Assembly (NCBI GenBank): GCA_964529285.1
Contig: CAZGWK010000008.1
Location: 19,489 to 83,488 of the forward strand
DNA: 64,000 bases
DNA from: SURF-21 sp964529285
GTDB taxonomy: Bacteria; Actinomycetota; Geothermincolia; Geothermincolales; RBG-13-55-18
Direction: 5' to 3'
The notes beneath the pieces were generated by a model that saw nothing but the letters and a program-made list of their open reading frames with translations, did no database searches and was not told the origin of the DNA. The position numbers were made by a program, and so were the translations under genes. Below, piece after piece: positions 55,758 to 63,983 of the stretch (position 1 is its first letter; each line of letters opens with the position of its first letter).

Positions 55758-56630
55758 CTAAAGAGAGTCGATAAAGCTGAGGATGAATGCGTTTACCTCG
55801 CGCGACCGTTCCAGGCTGACGAAATGGGTGCCTCCCCTGACGACCTCCAGCCGCGCGCCCGGGATAGCCGCGGCGGTATCCTTGAAGACCTGGAGCGGGT
55901 CGGGCCACAGGGAGAGGTACTCGTCGCGGTCGCAGCCTATCACCAGGGTGGGAACCTCGATGCGGCCCAGATCTTGCACGGTGAAATCTGGCATCCCTCT
56001 CCACATGCGGGTCATCTTCTCCAGGAACTCTCCGCCCCGGTGCGGCTCGGAGGTCATCAGGCGGCGCATAAACCTCAGGCCCAGCATGAAAAGAGAGCGC
56101 GGTTTCAGGACTTTATCGATCTCCTTCCTGGCCTCGGCGGTGTAATTATCGGTGTTGAAGGGAGTGCCCAGCAGCACCATGCTGCGCACGAGATCGGGCC
56201 GCTGCAGGGCCATGGCGAGACCGGTGCAGCCGCCGTCGCTCCACCCCACGAGGTGAACGCCGCCCAGGCCCAGCTTTTCCACCAGCGCCGCCATATCGTC
56301 CGCCAGCTGCCGGTAGGTGAGCGGTTTGGTGCCCAGGGTGCTGCGGCCGTGCCCGCGCGAATCGGGTGCAACCGCGCGGTATCTTTGCGCCAGCGCCGGT
56401 ATCTGCCCAGCCCATGTCTCGGCGAATACGAATCCGCCGTGCAGCAGCAGCACCGGCTCTCCCCGGCCCCAGGTACGGTAAAAGATACCGGCGTCTCCGA
56501 CATCGACCATACCTTTTTCCTCCGCGGGATGTTCGCGCATCGTCCACAGGAAGTACCTGGAAAAAGTTAGCGCGGAACGTGTGCCCGTGCACAGCGAATG
56601 CGCCAGTTGCTCTGCCGGGCTCCCACTCAT
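55758..56630 (-). CDS. Alpha/beta hydrolase
   Basis: A 290-residue hydrolase with a complete triad: GWSDGG near residue 130 (GxSxG), the acid in IGCDRDEYLSLWPD, and His in RGGTHFVSLERS. HGGFVFAETW near residue 65 is the oxyanion loop. The ATG at 56630 follows GGAGGGGGCACAG. It is the last gene of a minus-strand run beginning with the membrane gene at 57486. Substrate unknown. Confidence 0.87.
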   Translation of the reverse strand: MSGSPAEQLAHSLCTGTRSALTFSRYFLWTMREHPAEEKGMVDVGDAGIFYRTWGRGEPVLLLHGGFVFAETWAGQIPALAQRYRAVAPDSRGHGRSTLGTKPLTYRQLADDMAALVEKLGLGGVHLVGWSDGGCTGLAMALQRPDLVRSMVLLGTPFNTDNYTAEARKEIDKVLKPRSLFMLGLRFMRRLMTSEPHRGGEFLEKMTRMWRGMPDFTVQDLGRIEVPTLVIGCDRDEYLSLWPDPLQVFKDTAAAIPGARLEVVRGGTHFVSLERSREVNAFILSFIDSL

Positions 56631-56673
56631 ATCTGTGCCCCCTCCATGCATCGTTGTACAATACGTCGACCGT

Positions 56674-56901
56674 CTATTCCAACCCCTCCATCGCCTTCAT
56701 CAGTTCCAGCGCTTCCTCGAAACTGCTGCCGCAGAACAGCGGATCGGGCCGGAACGCGGAACACACCTCGGGCCTTTCCCGCTTACCCCACAGAGCACAG
56801 AGGTTGTCCGCGGTTAGGTATTCGCACCTTACTCCCGCCGGCTTGTTCAGCGAGGATATTGAGAGTGCGATGCAGCAGGCCCCGCATTTCCTGCATTCCA
56901 A
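56674..56901 (-). CDS. YkgJ-family cysteine cluster protein
   Basis: A 75-residue protein with CRKCGACCIAL at the N-terminus, the CxxCxxCC motif of YkgJ/COG0727 zinc- or iron-binding proteins, and further Cys in CEYLTADNLCALWG and EVCSAF. The TTG at 56901 lies six bases after the upstream gene's stop codon, with AAGGGTGAGATG inside that gene. Its partner may be the Cys-rich membrane protein upstream. Confidence 0.82.
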   Translation of the reverse strand: MECRKCGACCIALSISSLNKPAGVRCEYLTADNLCALWGKRERPEVCSAFRPDPLFCGSSFEEALELMKAMEGLE

Positions 56902-56907
56902 GGCATC

Positions 56908-57486
56908 TCACCCTTCCTGCCTCAGAAGCATCGCTTGCAGCATGCCGCCTGGACAGCTATGGCGGATGGCGCAGACTGGGCAGAGGGTAAGCCCGTGCAA
57001 CAGGTAATAGACGGCGTGTATCAACACGTATGCGGCGGCCACTGCGACGCTGCGCCTGGCCAGCCAGGGGAGGGGAAAGAGCATCATGCCGCCCCAGCAG
57101 AAGGCGGCCGCGGTAGCGTTGGCCTTGAAGGCACCCTGCGATTTGACCGCCCCTTCATCTCCATACTTCATCCTGGCCAGGGTATTCGCCGGATAGATGC
57201 CCGCGAGGGCGGGGCAGAACTCCCCGACATAAGGACATTCCTGGGAGGCGCAGCAGTAAGCCTGGAAATAGCACATACCCAAGTAGAAGGCCAGGTATGT
57301 CAGGCTGGGGAGATAGCGCCCTTTTTTTCGCGTGCTCGCCTCCAGCTCCCAAGTGCCTTTCCCGGCCAGGAGATAGAAGAAGGCCGCGGCGAGGACAGCT
57401 GCATAAGGTATGACTATGGCCAGGTAGAGCTTCTTCCTTCGGAAGGGATAGCAGGACATGTCCGGCTTCGCGGTCTCCACTGCCAC
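56908..57486 (-). CDS. Cysteine-rich multi-pass membrane protein
   Basis: A 192-residue membrane protein with about four hydrophobic segments and 11 cysteines. Cys-rich loops include CYFQAYCCASQECPYVGEFC near residue 90, which contains several close Cys pairs, and CPVCAIRHSCPGGM near the C-terminus, a CxxC and CxxxxxxC array. Such loops could hold Fe-S or disulphides. The GTG at 57486 has GGGAGGTGATACAG; a longer frame to 57555 is largely repeat sequence. It is coupled to the YkgJ-like gene. Confidence 0.65.
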   Translation of the reverse strand: MAVETAKPDMSCYPFRRKKLYLAIVIPYAAVLAAAFFYLLAGKGTWELEASTRKKGRYLPSLTYLAFYLGMCYFQAYCCASQECPYVGEFCPALAGIYPANTLARMKYGDEGAVKSQGAFKANATAAAFCWGGMMLFPLPWLARRSVAVAAAYVLIHAVYYLLHGLTLCPVCAIRHSCPGGMLQAMLLRQEG

Positions 57487-57548
57487 CTGTATCACCTCCC
57501 GCGGTCCATCATAAGGGGTCAGGTCTTTAAAATCGAATGGGGGTTTGA

Positions 57549-57617
57549 GGGTCACATCTTTATTATTGAATAATCTGCCAATTTATGGTTACGAATTCAA
57601 AAATAAAGATGTGACCC
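57549..57617. repeat. Inverted repeat with GGGTCACATC ends
   Basis: Perfect 16-nt arms (57549-57564 and 57602-57617), starting GGGTCACATC and ending GATGTGACCC, around a 37-base AT-rich loop. A GGGGTCAGG head (about 57516) and a TGACCCC tail (about 57628) lie on either side. It is a variant of the same family with a different inner sequence. Confidence 0.8.
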
Positions 57618-57634
57618 CTAGGACGTGACCCCTT

Positions 57635-58918
57635 CTATGCTGTCGCGGCTGAGTCGTTTTCCTCCGGACGGTCTGCCCAGTAGTCGAGGAAGTCGCGCAT
57701 CACGGACCAGTACCAGTTCTGGTCGAACCCCTGGAACGCGCAGTGATAGCCGGTCGGCAGCACCCAGATGTCTACGTTGGGGTTGCCTTCAGCCGAACGG
57801 CGCAGCTCCTCCATTTCCTTTATAGGGCATACGGGATCGTCCTCTGCGTGCACCAGCATCAGCGGCACGTCCACCTGCGAGATGAATTCCTTCGGGCTGG
57901 AGAGAGCGTACATCGTCTCCACGTCGAGGCCGTAATGGGGAGCCGCGACCTCCCTTATATAACGCCTGTAGTCAGGGGAGAAAGGCTTATCGCCGAGGCA
58001 AAAACTGGCGGCTTCCTTGCTCATTTGACGGCGTATCTCCAAGCGGCGTATCTCGGTAAGACAGATGAACGCCACGTAGATGGGGAAGAAAGGATCGCCC
58101 AGCGGCGGGCGGCTGCTCATGAGGGACATCATCTGCTCCATGGAGGCATAGCCGCTCCAGGCCAGGGCTCCCCCGGTGATGTATGGATGTTGTCTGCATT
58201 GATAGGCGGCGTTGATCACTGAGCCGGCGCCCAGGCTGAACCCCACGGCCGCCACGCTGGTCACCTCCTCCGCTTCGCCCAGGAAGCGGCAGGCGCCGAG
58301 GACGTCCTGACCCTCCTTCCAGCCACCGGTGGTGGGGGAGTCAGAGAGCCACTGGCTCTCCCCGAAGTTGCGCAGGTCCAGCGCGAAGACATTGTAACCC
58401 CAGGCGTCGTAAGCTTCCAGGGCGGCCTCCAGTATGTAATTTTTGGTCTTGGATCCGAGGAGCCCGTGGCAGAGGACCACCCCCGGCCTTTTCTTCCCGT
58501 CCCGGTGCAGCCCCAGGATCCCCACCAGGGGGGTGCCGTCCAGGCTGGGAAAGACCACTTTTTCGAATCCCTCGGGATAGGGATGGACCTCGTCCTGCCT
58601 GGAGCCGCGCCTGTCCCGGTTTATCTTCGACATATCCGGCCGGTACGCGTCGGCGAGGCTGAGCAGGTAAGGCCGCTGCGGGGAGAAGGGGATATCGCGA
58701 AGGCGCGCGCCTATCTCGGTTATGCATTTGCCGTCCGGCTGCGGGACCGCTGCGCTCTCCCTCGCATTCCCGTCCGCATCCCCATGATGATACATGTGGG
58801 GCGCGGTCGTCGGTTCGCGGGCTATGCTGCCGTGGACTTCTTCGGAATCAGGCGCTTGGCCCTTGTCCTCCGTCTTACTGTTTTTATTCCTGCTGCGTTT
58901 ATAATCTGCGATTCTCAT
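57635..58918 (-). CDS. Alpha/beta hydrolase with long N-terminal extension
   Basis: A 427-residue protein. The hydrolase core starts near residue 115. VVLCHGLLGSKTKNY is the oxyanion loop and AVGFSLGAGSV near residue 250 the nucleophile elbow. HAEDDPVCPIKEME supplies the acid and GYHCAFQGF the His. The first 110 residues are polar, low-complexity and probably disordered. ATG 58918 lies three bases after the MarR stop, so the regulator and hydrolase form one operon. The MarR protein probably controls it. Substrate unknown. Confidence 0.83.
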   Translation of the reverse strand: MRIADYKRSRNKNSKTEDKGQAPDSEEVHGSIAREPTTAPHMYHHGDADGNARESAAVPQPDGKCITEIGARLRDIPFSPQRPYLLSLADAYRPDMSKINRDRRGSRQDEVHPYPEGFEKVVFPSLDGTPLVGILGLHRDGKKRPGVVLCHGLLGSKTKNYILEAALEAYDAWGYNVFALDLRNFGESQWLSDSPTTGGWKEGQDVLGACRFLGEAEEVTSVAAVGFSLGAGSVINAAYQCRQHPYITGGALAWSGYASMEQMMSLMSSRPPLGDPFFPIYVAFICLTEIRRLEIRRQMSKEAASFCLGDKPFSPDYRRYIREVAAPHYGLDVETMYALSSPKEFISQVDVPLMLVHAEDDPVCPIKEMEELRRSAEGNPNVDIWVLPTGYHCAFQGFDQNWYWSVMRDFLDYWADRPEENDSAATA

Positions 58919-58921
58919 GCT

Positions 58922-59416
58922 TCAGGTCTCTTTCTCTGTTGCCATGTTGCGTATCTGGACCTCACCTATGCTGCTGCTCAATTTGTTAAGAGCGTTATAT
59001 AAAACCATGGCTTCCGAATCCGTGAGCTTTTCCATCAGTTTTTCTCCCAGTTTTGATATCTCCGGCACTACCTTTTCCCTCAGTTCCGCGGCCAGCTCCC
59101 TGCCCTTATCGGTGAGGGATACGTATACCAGCCGCCTGTCCTTACGGCTGCGCTTCCTTCTCACCAGGCCCTTATCCTCGAGCCTGTCCACGAGCCCGGT
59201 AATGGTGCAGCGAGTGCGGGACAACCCGTCGCTCAGCTGGCTCAGTGTCTGGTTCTCTTTCTCGTTCAGAAGGATGATAGCTTTGAACTGCACGAAGGTT
59301 ATCTGTTTCTCTCGCAGCCAGCTGTTGGTCTTTTCGTTCCAGGTCTCCGCGATGCTCGTGGCAGCATTCACTATCTTTTCGAAGCCGTTTGCTGAGCTGG
59401 TATCTTCGCTCGCCAT
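58922..59416 (-). CDS. MarR-family transcriptional regulator
   Basis: A 164-residue dimeric winged-helix protein. The recognition region is LSQLSDGLSRTRCTITGLVDRLEDKGLV near residues 66-94, followed by the wing RRKRSRKDRRLVYVSLTDKG. A single Cys sits in the recognition helix (TRCTITG), which could sense oxidants. ATG 59416 has GGAAGG at six bases. An imperfect palindrome at 59454-59470 is a likely operator, so it would repress itself and the hydrolase. Confidence 0.9.
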   Translation of the reverse strand: MASEDTSSANGFEKIVNAATSIAETWNEKTNSWLREKQITFVQFKAIILLNEKENQTLSQLSDGLSRTRCTITGLVDRLEDKGLVRRKRSRKDRRLVYVSLTDKGRELAAELREKVVPEISKLGEKLMEKLTDSEAMVLYNALNKLSSSIGEVQIRNMATEKET

Positions 59417-59453
59417 GCTCATCCTTCCGATCGTTAGATACCATAAAATTTAC

Positions 59454-59470
59454 ATACGAACTATTTGTAT
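59454..59470. promoter_or_regulatory. Imperfect palindrome, candidate MarR operator
   Basis: ATACGAA-CTA-TTTGTAT: 7-base half sites with one mismatch and a 3-base centre, 38 bases before the MarR ATG. The size is typical for MarR operators. Confidence 0.5.
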
Positions 59471-59679
59471 ATTAAACAATCAATTTTGCCCGGTAGTCAA
59501 GGAGGAATGACGGGATCCCAAGTATACGGGAACGCCATCGCGGGGGGATTATTCGACCGGCGGCTGTCCAACGCGTCCGGCTATTCGCGGGCGCATGCAA
59601 GGATTATGTGACTGCCCGGCCGAGGAGCTTCAACACGCCCACCATGCCGCAGGCAAGGGATCCAGGTCTTTAAGCGAAG

Positions 59680-59705
59680 GGCCGGGGGATATACCCCCCC
59701 CGGCC
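59680..59705 (-). terminator. Hairpin downstream of tRNA-Lys
   Basis: GGCCGGGGG and CCCCCGGCC form a 9-bp stem 11 bases past the tRNA 3' end. No T-run follows, so it may be an end or a processing signal. The rest of 59471-59679 shows nothing I can call. Confidence 0.5.
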
Positions 59706-59716
59706 TGCATCTTCTC

Positions 59717-59793
59717 TGGTGAGCCGTCTGGGAATCGAACCCAGGACACCCGGATTAAAAGTCCGGTGCTCTACCTAACTGAGCTAACGGCCC
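59717..59793 (-). tRNA. trnK: tRNA-Lys (anticodon TTT)
   Basis: A 77-nt cloverleaf on the minus strand. The acceptor stem GGGCCGT pairs with ACGGCTC (one G-U). The D arm is AGCTCAGTTAGGTAGAGC, the anticodon stem CCGGA/TCCGG with loop CTTTTAA gives anticodon TTT, and the T arm holds the GTTCGATTC loop. CCA is encoded. Discriminator A. Confidence 0.97.
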
Positions 59794-59873
59794 AAAGACA
59801 TTATATATCCCATGCGCGGGCTCTAAAACAAGACGTTATGAAGAACGTGCCGGCGCAGGAGATCTCATCGCGG

Positions 59874-59882
59874 TGCTATAAT
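59874..59882 (+). promoter_or_regulatory. Extended -10 of the NDP-forming CoA ligase gene
   Basis: TGC followed by consensus TATAAT. It lies only 10 bases before the ATG at 59892, so the transcript would be leaderless. No good -35 is seen. Confidence 0.55.
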
Positions 59883-59891
59883 TATGCCGCC

Positions 59892-61271
59892 ATGAAACGC
59901 ATATTCGAAGCACGCAGCGTAGCAATAATAGGAGTCTCCGAACGCCCCGGGAACCTCGGCCTCAATATCCTCCAGAATCTCATCGACTGGGGTTATGAGG
60001 GCGATATATACTGCGTCAATCCCAAGGGCGGGGAGGCCCTGGGTTACCCCATATACACCTCGGTATGCGAGATCCCCGGCAGCGTTGACCTCGCCTCGGT
60101 CATCGTCCCCGCCGCGGCCGTGCCCGACGTCGTCGACGAGTGCGGACGCAAGGGCATCGCCCGCCTTGCCATCCCCGCCGGGGGCTTCGACGAGTTCGGA
60201 GGAGGCGGCACCCGCGCCCGCGATGCACTGGTGGAGGCGGCGCGACGCCACGCTATCCGCTTCGTGGGCCCCAACTGTCTCACGGTCATAAACGCCCACA
60301 GCGGCCTCTGCCTTCCCTTCGTGCCCCTGCCTCCCGACCTCCCGCGCGGAGGGGTGAGCATCATAAGCCAGAGCGGCGGTATCGGCCTGGATTTCCTGGC
60401 GCGCCTCAAGGACGAAAACACCGGGTTCAGCAAATTCATCAGCGTGGGCAACAAGACCGACCTGGACGAATTGGACTTCCTGGAGTACCTGGGAAGGGAT
60501 ACCAGTACCGAGGTCATCTGCATGTACCTGGAGGACGTGGCACGCGGCCGGGAACTTCTGGAGGCCGCACGTGCCGTGGATAAACCGATCCTGGCCTACA
60601 AGGCGAACGTGGAGTCGCTTACCCGGAGGAGCGCCCAGTCCCATACCGCAGCCCTGGCCAACGACGATGCCGTCTTGAGCGGCGCCTTCAGGCAGGCGGG
60701 GATCCTGCGCGTGGACCGTCTGGCCCATCTTGCCGGATATGCCAAGGTGTTCTCCCTGCCTCCTCTGCGCGGCAACCGCATCGCCCTGGTCTCGCCCACC
60801 GGAGGCATACTGGTACTGGCCTCCGACCAGTGCGCCCGGCGCGGGTTCGAGTTCCCCACGCTGCCCGCGTCCCTGGTGGAGGATATCAGGGCGCACCTGC
60901 GGGCGGGGGTCATCGACATCTCCAACCCCGTGGACCTGGGTGACGTGCACGACGCCGATGCGCGGGTGTATATCATCGACCGTCTGCTGGAGCAGGATTT
61001 CGTCGACGGGGTGATCATGCTGCTGATCGCCCGCATATCCTCGGGCGACCAGATAAGGGGGAATATACAGAGCCTGCAGAAGAACATACTGCCTGACCTG
61101 GGGGCGATGATAAGGAAATACGCTAAGCCTCTCATCTTCAGCCTGCTGTGTACGGGTGAGGTGCGCGTAGGATCGCGCCGCCAGGTGGATTTCCCGATCT
61201 TCGACGATGTAGAGGAGGCGGTGGACGCGGCGGCAGTCCTGCGTGACTACAGCCTGCGCTTCGGGCAGTGA
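59892..61271 (+). CDS. NDP-forming acyl-CoA synthetase alpha subunit (CoA-binding)
   Basis: A 459-residue protein. The CoA-binding Rossmann domain opens RSVAIIGVSERPGNLGLNIL; PAAAVPDVVDECGRKGIARLAI and GPNCLTVINAHSG follow. Residues 150-300 are a succinyl-CoA-ligase-like domain with SIISQSGGIGLDFL. QSHTAALA near residue 260 carries the His that is phosphorylated in ADP-forming acetyl-CoA synthetases (usually SHTGA). The ATP-grasp beta subunit is not adjacent, so its partner lies elsewhere or is missing. The start is placed at 59892 because a TATAAT lies 10 bases upstream. Confidence 0.85.
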   Translation: MKRIFEARSVAIIGVSERPGNLGLNILQNLIDWGYEGDIYCVNPKGGEALGYPIYTSVCEIPGSVDLASVIVPAAAVPDVVDECGRKGIARLAIPAGGFDEFGGGGTRARDALVEAARRHAIRFVGPNCLTVINAHSGLCLPFVPLPPDLPRGGVSIISQSGGIGLDFLARLKDENTGFSKFISVGNKTDLDELDFLEYLGRDTSTEVICMYLEDVARGRELLEAARAVDKPILAYKANVESLTRRSAQSHTAALANDDAVLSGAFRQAGILRVDRLAHLAGYAKVFSLPPLRGNRIALVSPTGGILVLASDQCARRGFEFPTLPASLVEDIRAHLRAGVIDISNPVDLGDVHDADARVYIIDRLLEQDFVDGVIMLLIARISSGDQIRGNIQSLQKNILPDLGAMIRKYAKPLIFSLLCTGEVRVGSRRQVDFPIFDDVEEAVDAAAVLRDYSLRFGQ

Positions 61272-61355
61272 AGGATTGTCGGGCGCAGTGCGGGGGATAC
61301 GGGCTTGCCTTGAGGGCCTGTCGGGTTTGCGGCCGCTCTCCTGAGAGGGGACAAC

Positions 61356-62669
61356 TTGAGCGAGACCAGGGAGAAGTTGTATTACGGCTGGGTAGTCGTG
61401 GGCGTGGCCTTCATGGTCATGTTCGTCAACTACGGCGTGCGCGCCACGCAGACCGTGCTCATCAAGGGATTCTCGCAGGAGCTTGATATCGGCCGCGGCG
61501 CGGCCTCCCTCCCCTTCACCGTGTGCGTGCTGGTTTACGCCTTCCTGGCGCCGGTCACCGGCAGGTTGGTGGACCGCTACGGCCCGCGCTGGGTGATGGT
61601 GGGAGGAGCTCTCATCTCCGGGCTAGGCCTGTGGATGTGCTCGCGCGCAGGCAGCCTCTTCGCCCTGGTGTTCTTCTTCGGTATCGTCTTCGGCATCGGG
61701 GGAAACGGCATCGGGCTCGTGCCCTCCAACACTTCGGTGGCCATGTGGTTCCGCCGCCGCCTGGGTGTGGCCCTTGGCTTGGCTACCATGGGCATAGGTT
61801 TCGGCACCATGATCCTTCCCCGTCTCACCGGGGCGGTGCAGTCGCAGTGGGACTGGAGGGCGTCCTTCCAGTTCCTGGGATACGTGGCGATCGTCCTGAC
61901 CATACCCGCTTTCTTCCTGCTGAGGGCGAAGGAGAAACCGTCGGACGACGAAGGAGAGCCGGTGGCCGGTGTGCAGGCCGCTGTTGAGACCCCGCTCCCG
62001 GGCGGTCTCACCCTGCGGGAAGCCATGCGCACCTCATCCTTCTGGCTGCTCTTCACCGCATTCGTCCTCATCGTCATCGCCCTGTACGGAGTCATGGTCC
62101 ACCTGGTGCCGTACGCCACGGACCAGGGTATCTCCAAGGCCTGGGCGGAGTGGTCGATAGTGGTGTACGGCGCTACCTCCATCGCGGGGAGGTTTTTCTT
62201 CGGGAGGCTGTCGGACCGTACGCGAGAGAAGAAGAACGCGATCTATCCGGCTTGCGCGGTGCTGCTGGTTAGCCTGACCACCCTCATCTTCGTGCGCGAG
62301 GTGTGGTCTCTCATGATCTTCGCGGCCGTGTTCGGCTTCGGATATGCCGCGTACGGACCGGTAATACCGGCGGTGTGCGCGGAGGTTTTCGGCAAGGCCA
62401 ACATGGGGGCCATATTCGGTGCCGTAACCACGGGCGGGGCCACCGGGGGCGCAGCCGGTCCCGTGATCACCGGGTTAATATTCGACCATTCTGGCAGCTA
62501 CCTGTGGGCATGGATCCTCGCCCTTGCCTGCGTGGCGGTATCCACCCTCCTCTTCGCGCGCGTGCGCATCCTCTGGAAAGATGGGGTCAGCCCTCCATTT
62601 TCAACAACTGGGGTCTCCACATTCCATGCAATGAACCGCCCCGACTTTCCCGAAGGCTCTAAGTTCTGA
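61356..62669 (+). CDS. OFA-type MFS transporter with repeat-derived C-terminus
   Basis: A 437-residue carrier with twelve membrane segments. LYYGWVVVGVAFMVMFVNYG and GRLVDRYGPRWVMV are typical of oxalate/formate and monocarboxylate carriers. Membrane sequence ends near residue 408. The last roughly 28 residues, DGVSPPFSTTGVSTFHAM and on, are encoded by a GGGGTCAG repeat (62583-62606) read in frame, so the native C-terminus appears replaced. The TTG at 61356 follows GAGAGGGGACAAC. It follows the CoA ligase subunit by 84 bases. Confidence 0.85.
   Translation: MSETREKLYYGWVVVGVAFMVMFVNYGVRATQTVLIKGFSQELDIGRGAASLPFTVCVLVYAFLAPVTGRLVDRYGPRWVMVGGALISGLGLWMCSRAGSLFALVFFFGIVFGIGGNGIGLVPSNTSVAMWFRRRLGVALGLATMGIGFGTMILPRLTGAVQSQWDWRASFQFLGYVAIVLTIPAFFLLRAKEKPSDDEGEPVAGVQAAVETPLPGGLTLREAMRTSSFWLLFTAFVLIVIALYGVMVHLVPYATDQGISKAWAEWSIVVYGATSIAGRFFFGRLSDRTREKKNAIYPACAVLLVSLTTLIFVREVWSLMIFAAVFGFGYAAYGPVIPAVCAEVFGKANMGAIFGAVTTGGATGGAAGPVITGLIFDHSGSYLWAWILALACVAVSTLLFARVRILWKDGVSPPFSTTGVSTFHAMNRPDFPEGSKF
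62583..62606 (+). repeat. Dispersed repeat core inside the MFS coding end
   Basis: An exact 24-nt copy of the core, ATTTTC form. It is in frame with the carrier gene and followed by ACTGGGGTCTCC, resembling a decayed second module. The stop codon is 60 bases further. Confidence 0.9.
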
Positions 62670-62782
62670 GAGGATGGAGCCATGAAAGAAAAACCGTGAA
62701 AGGTCTTTTTCTGACCACGTTCACATACGATTTTGTTGAAATGGGGGCCCCAGGTGAGAATCTGGATGCTGCAGTGGATAGG

Positions 62783-63634
62783 TCAGCCGGTCCGGTGATC
62801 GAAGAACTCGCGTATCAACGCGAGAACTTCGCGCGGTTTCTCCATCGGCACGAGGTGTCCAGCGTCCGGCACTATCTCGAGCCTTGCCTCCGGTATTACG
62901 GATGCCGCGCGCTTGAGGTCGATCACCGTGCTGTTCTCGCTCGTCCCGCCTTCCACCAGGAGGACAGGGCACGAGATCCTCTCCAGGAGCGGCCATGGAT
63001 CTTTCACCATTCCACCCATGAACAGTGCCGCTTCCCGCTTTGGGTTGCAGGCAAGCGTCAACCCGCCGTTGTCAGCCTCGGTCATCCCGCGCTGGATATA
63101 TAGGTCAAGCATCTCCTGGTCCCAGTTCTGAAAGAGCGGCTTGTTTCTCAAGTAGTCTCTCGCTTCCGCCCCGTCGTTCCATGCGTTGCGGCGCCGGATG
63201 GATTTAGAGGCCAGGGGATGCTGCTCCACCGTGATTTCGATCTCATAGAATCCCGAGGGAAGCAGAATGGGCTCGATGAGCATCATGCGTGATGCGAGCG
63301 GGCCTTTCAATGCTTCGGCCATCGACGCAACCGTCGCGCCCATGGAATGACCCACGATAAAGGGCTCGCCGATCTCGAGACGCTCGATGAGTGCAGCCAG
63401 GTCGTCGGCCAAGGTGAGCCAGCTCAAACCGCCTTCCTCGGGATCGAACACCCTGTGGTCGCAGAAGTAAGGCGCGAACACGCGATAGCTCCCCGCCAGC
63501 TCACTTGCTATGGGATGCCAGAGCCAGGGCAGGAAACCGGTGGCGTGGAGCATTATAACGGCAGGTCCATCGCCATCATAGTGCAGGTATTCAACCTCTA
63601 CATCGCCGATATCTTGAGAAAGTACTTCCGGCAC
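62783..63634 (-). CDS. Alpha/beta hydrolase starting inside a repeat element
   Basis: A 283-residue hydrolase. HATGFLPWLWHPIA is the oxyanion segment, VGHSMGATVA near residue 95 the nucleophile elbow, and DAGHLVPMEKP near the end the His. The acid may be in LLVEGGTSENS or nearby. The GTG at 63634 lies within the inverted repeat at 63632-63667, where GGAGGG of the repeat is placed 10 bases upstream and could act as ribosome-binding site. A native start may have been lost. Confidence 0.8.
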   Translation of the reverse strand: MPEVLSQDIGDVEVEYLHYDGDGPAVIMLHATGFLPWLWHPIASELAGSYRVFAPYFCDHRVFDPEEGGLSWLTLADDLAALIERLEIGEPFIVGHSMGATVASMAEALKGPLASRMMLIEPILLPSGFYEIEITVEQHPLASKSIRRRNAWNDGAEARDYLRNKPLFQNWDQEMLDLYIQRGMTEADNGGLTLACNPKREAALFMGGMVKDPWPLLERISCPVLLVEGGTSENSTVIDLKRAASVIPEARLEIVPDAGHLVPMEKPREVLALIREFFDHRTG

Positions 63635-63983
63635 CTGGGGTCAGCCCTCCATTATCAACAACGGGGGCCTCAATGACAAGCCCCTTGCAAGCTCTCGATC
63701 ACATCTGAATATCGTCTGAATATTACAACACAGGTTTTCAGTAAGTCGAAGAATAACACGTGGTTGCGCAGCTGGAAATACCTCATCACAGAGCCCCCGC
63801 GTTGAAAAGAACGCTGAACGCCTGGCCGTATTGTCCCGGCGTGTCAGCACCTGGACATCGGCGAATGTCCCGGCCTGATAACCTTTGCATATTATATATT
63901 GAACGGCTGACCCCATTGCCTGATCCAAAAATTCTATGTAGGCCTGACCCCCGTTGTTGATAATGGAGGGCTGACCCCAGGTG
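63632..63983. mobile_element. 352-bp miniature element with 36-nt inverted ends
   Basis: The sequence from 63632 (CACCTGGGGTCAGCC...) and the reverse complement of 63948-63983 are identical over 36 nt, each including a core of the ATTATC form (63637-63660 and 63955-63978). Between them lie about 280 AT-richer bases with no convincing gene. The right end is close to the window edge. The plan is that of a MITE or a paired REP-like element; no transposase is present. It accounts for most of the gene-free stretch 63635-64000. Confidence 0.7.

Noticed and set aside
55690..56004. N-terminal extension of the DUF6159-like protein
   Set aside because: It overlaps the well-supported hydrolase gene in another frame and is unlike the family start.
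63641..63928. Minus-strand 95-codon frame in the terminal element
   Set aside because: It has no ribosome-binding site or recognisable motif and lies in the interior of the repeat element; no transposase signature.
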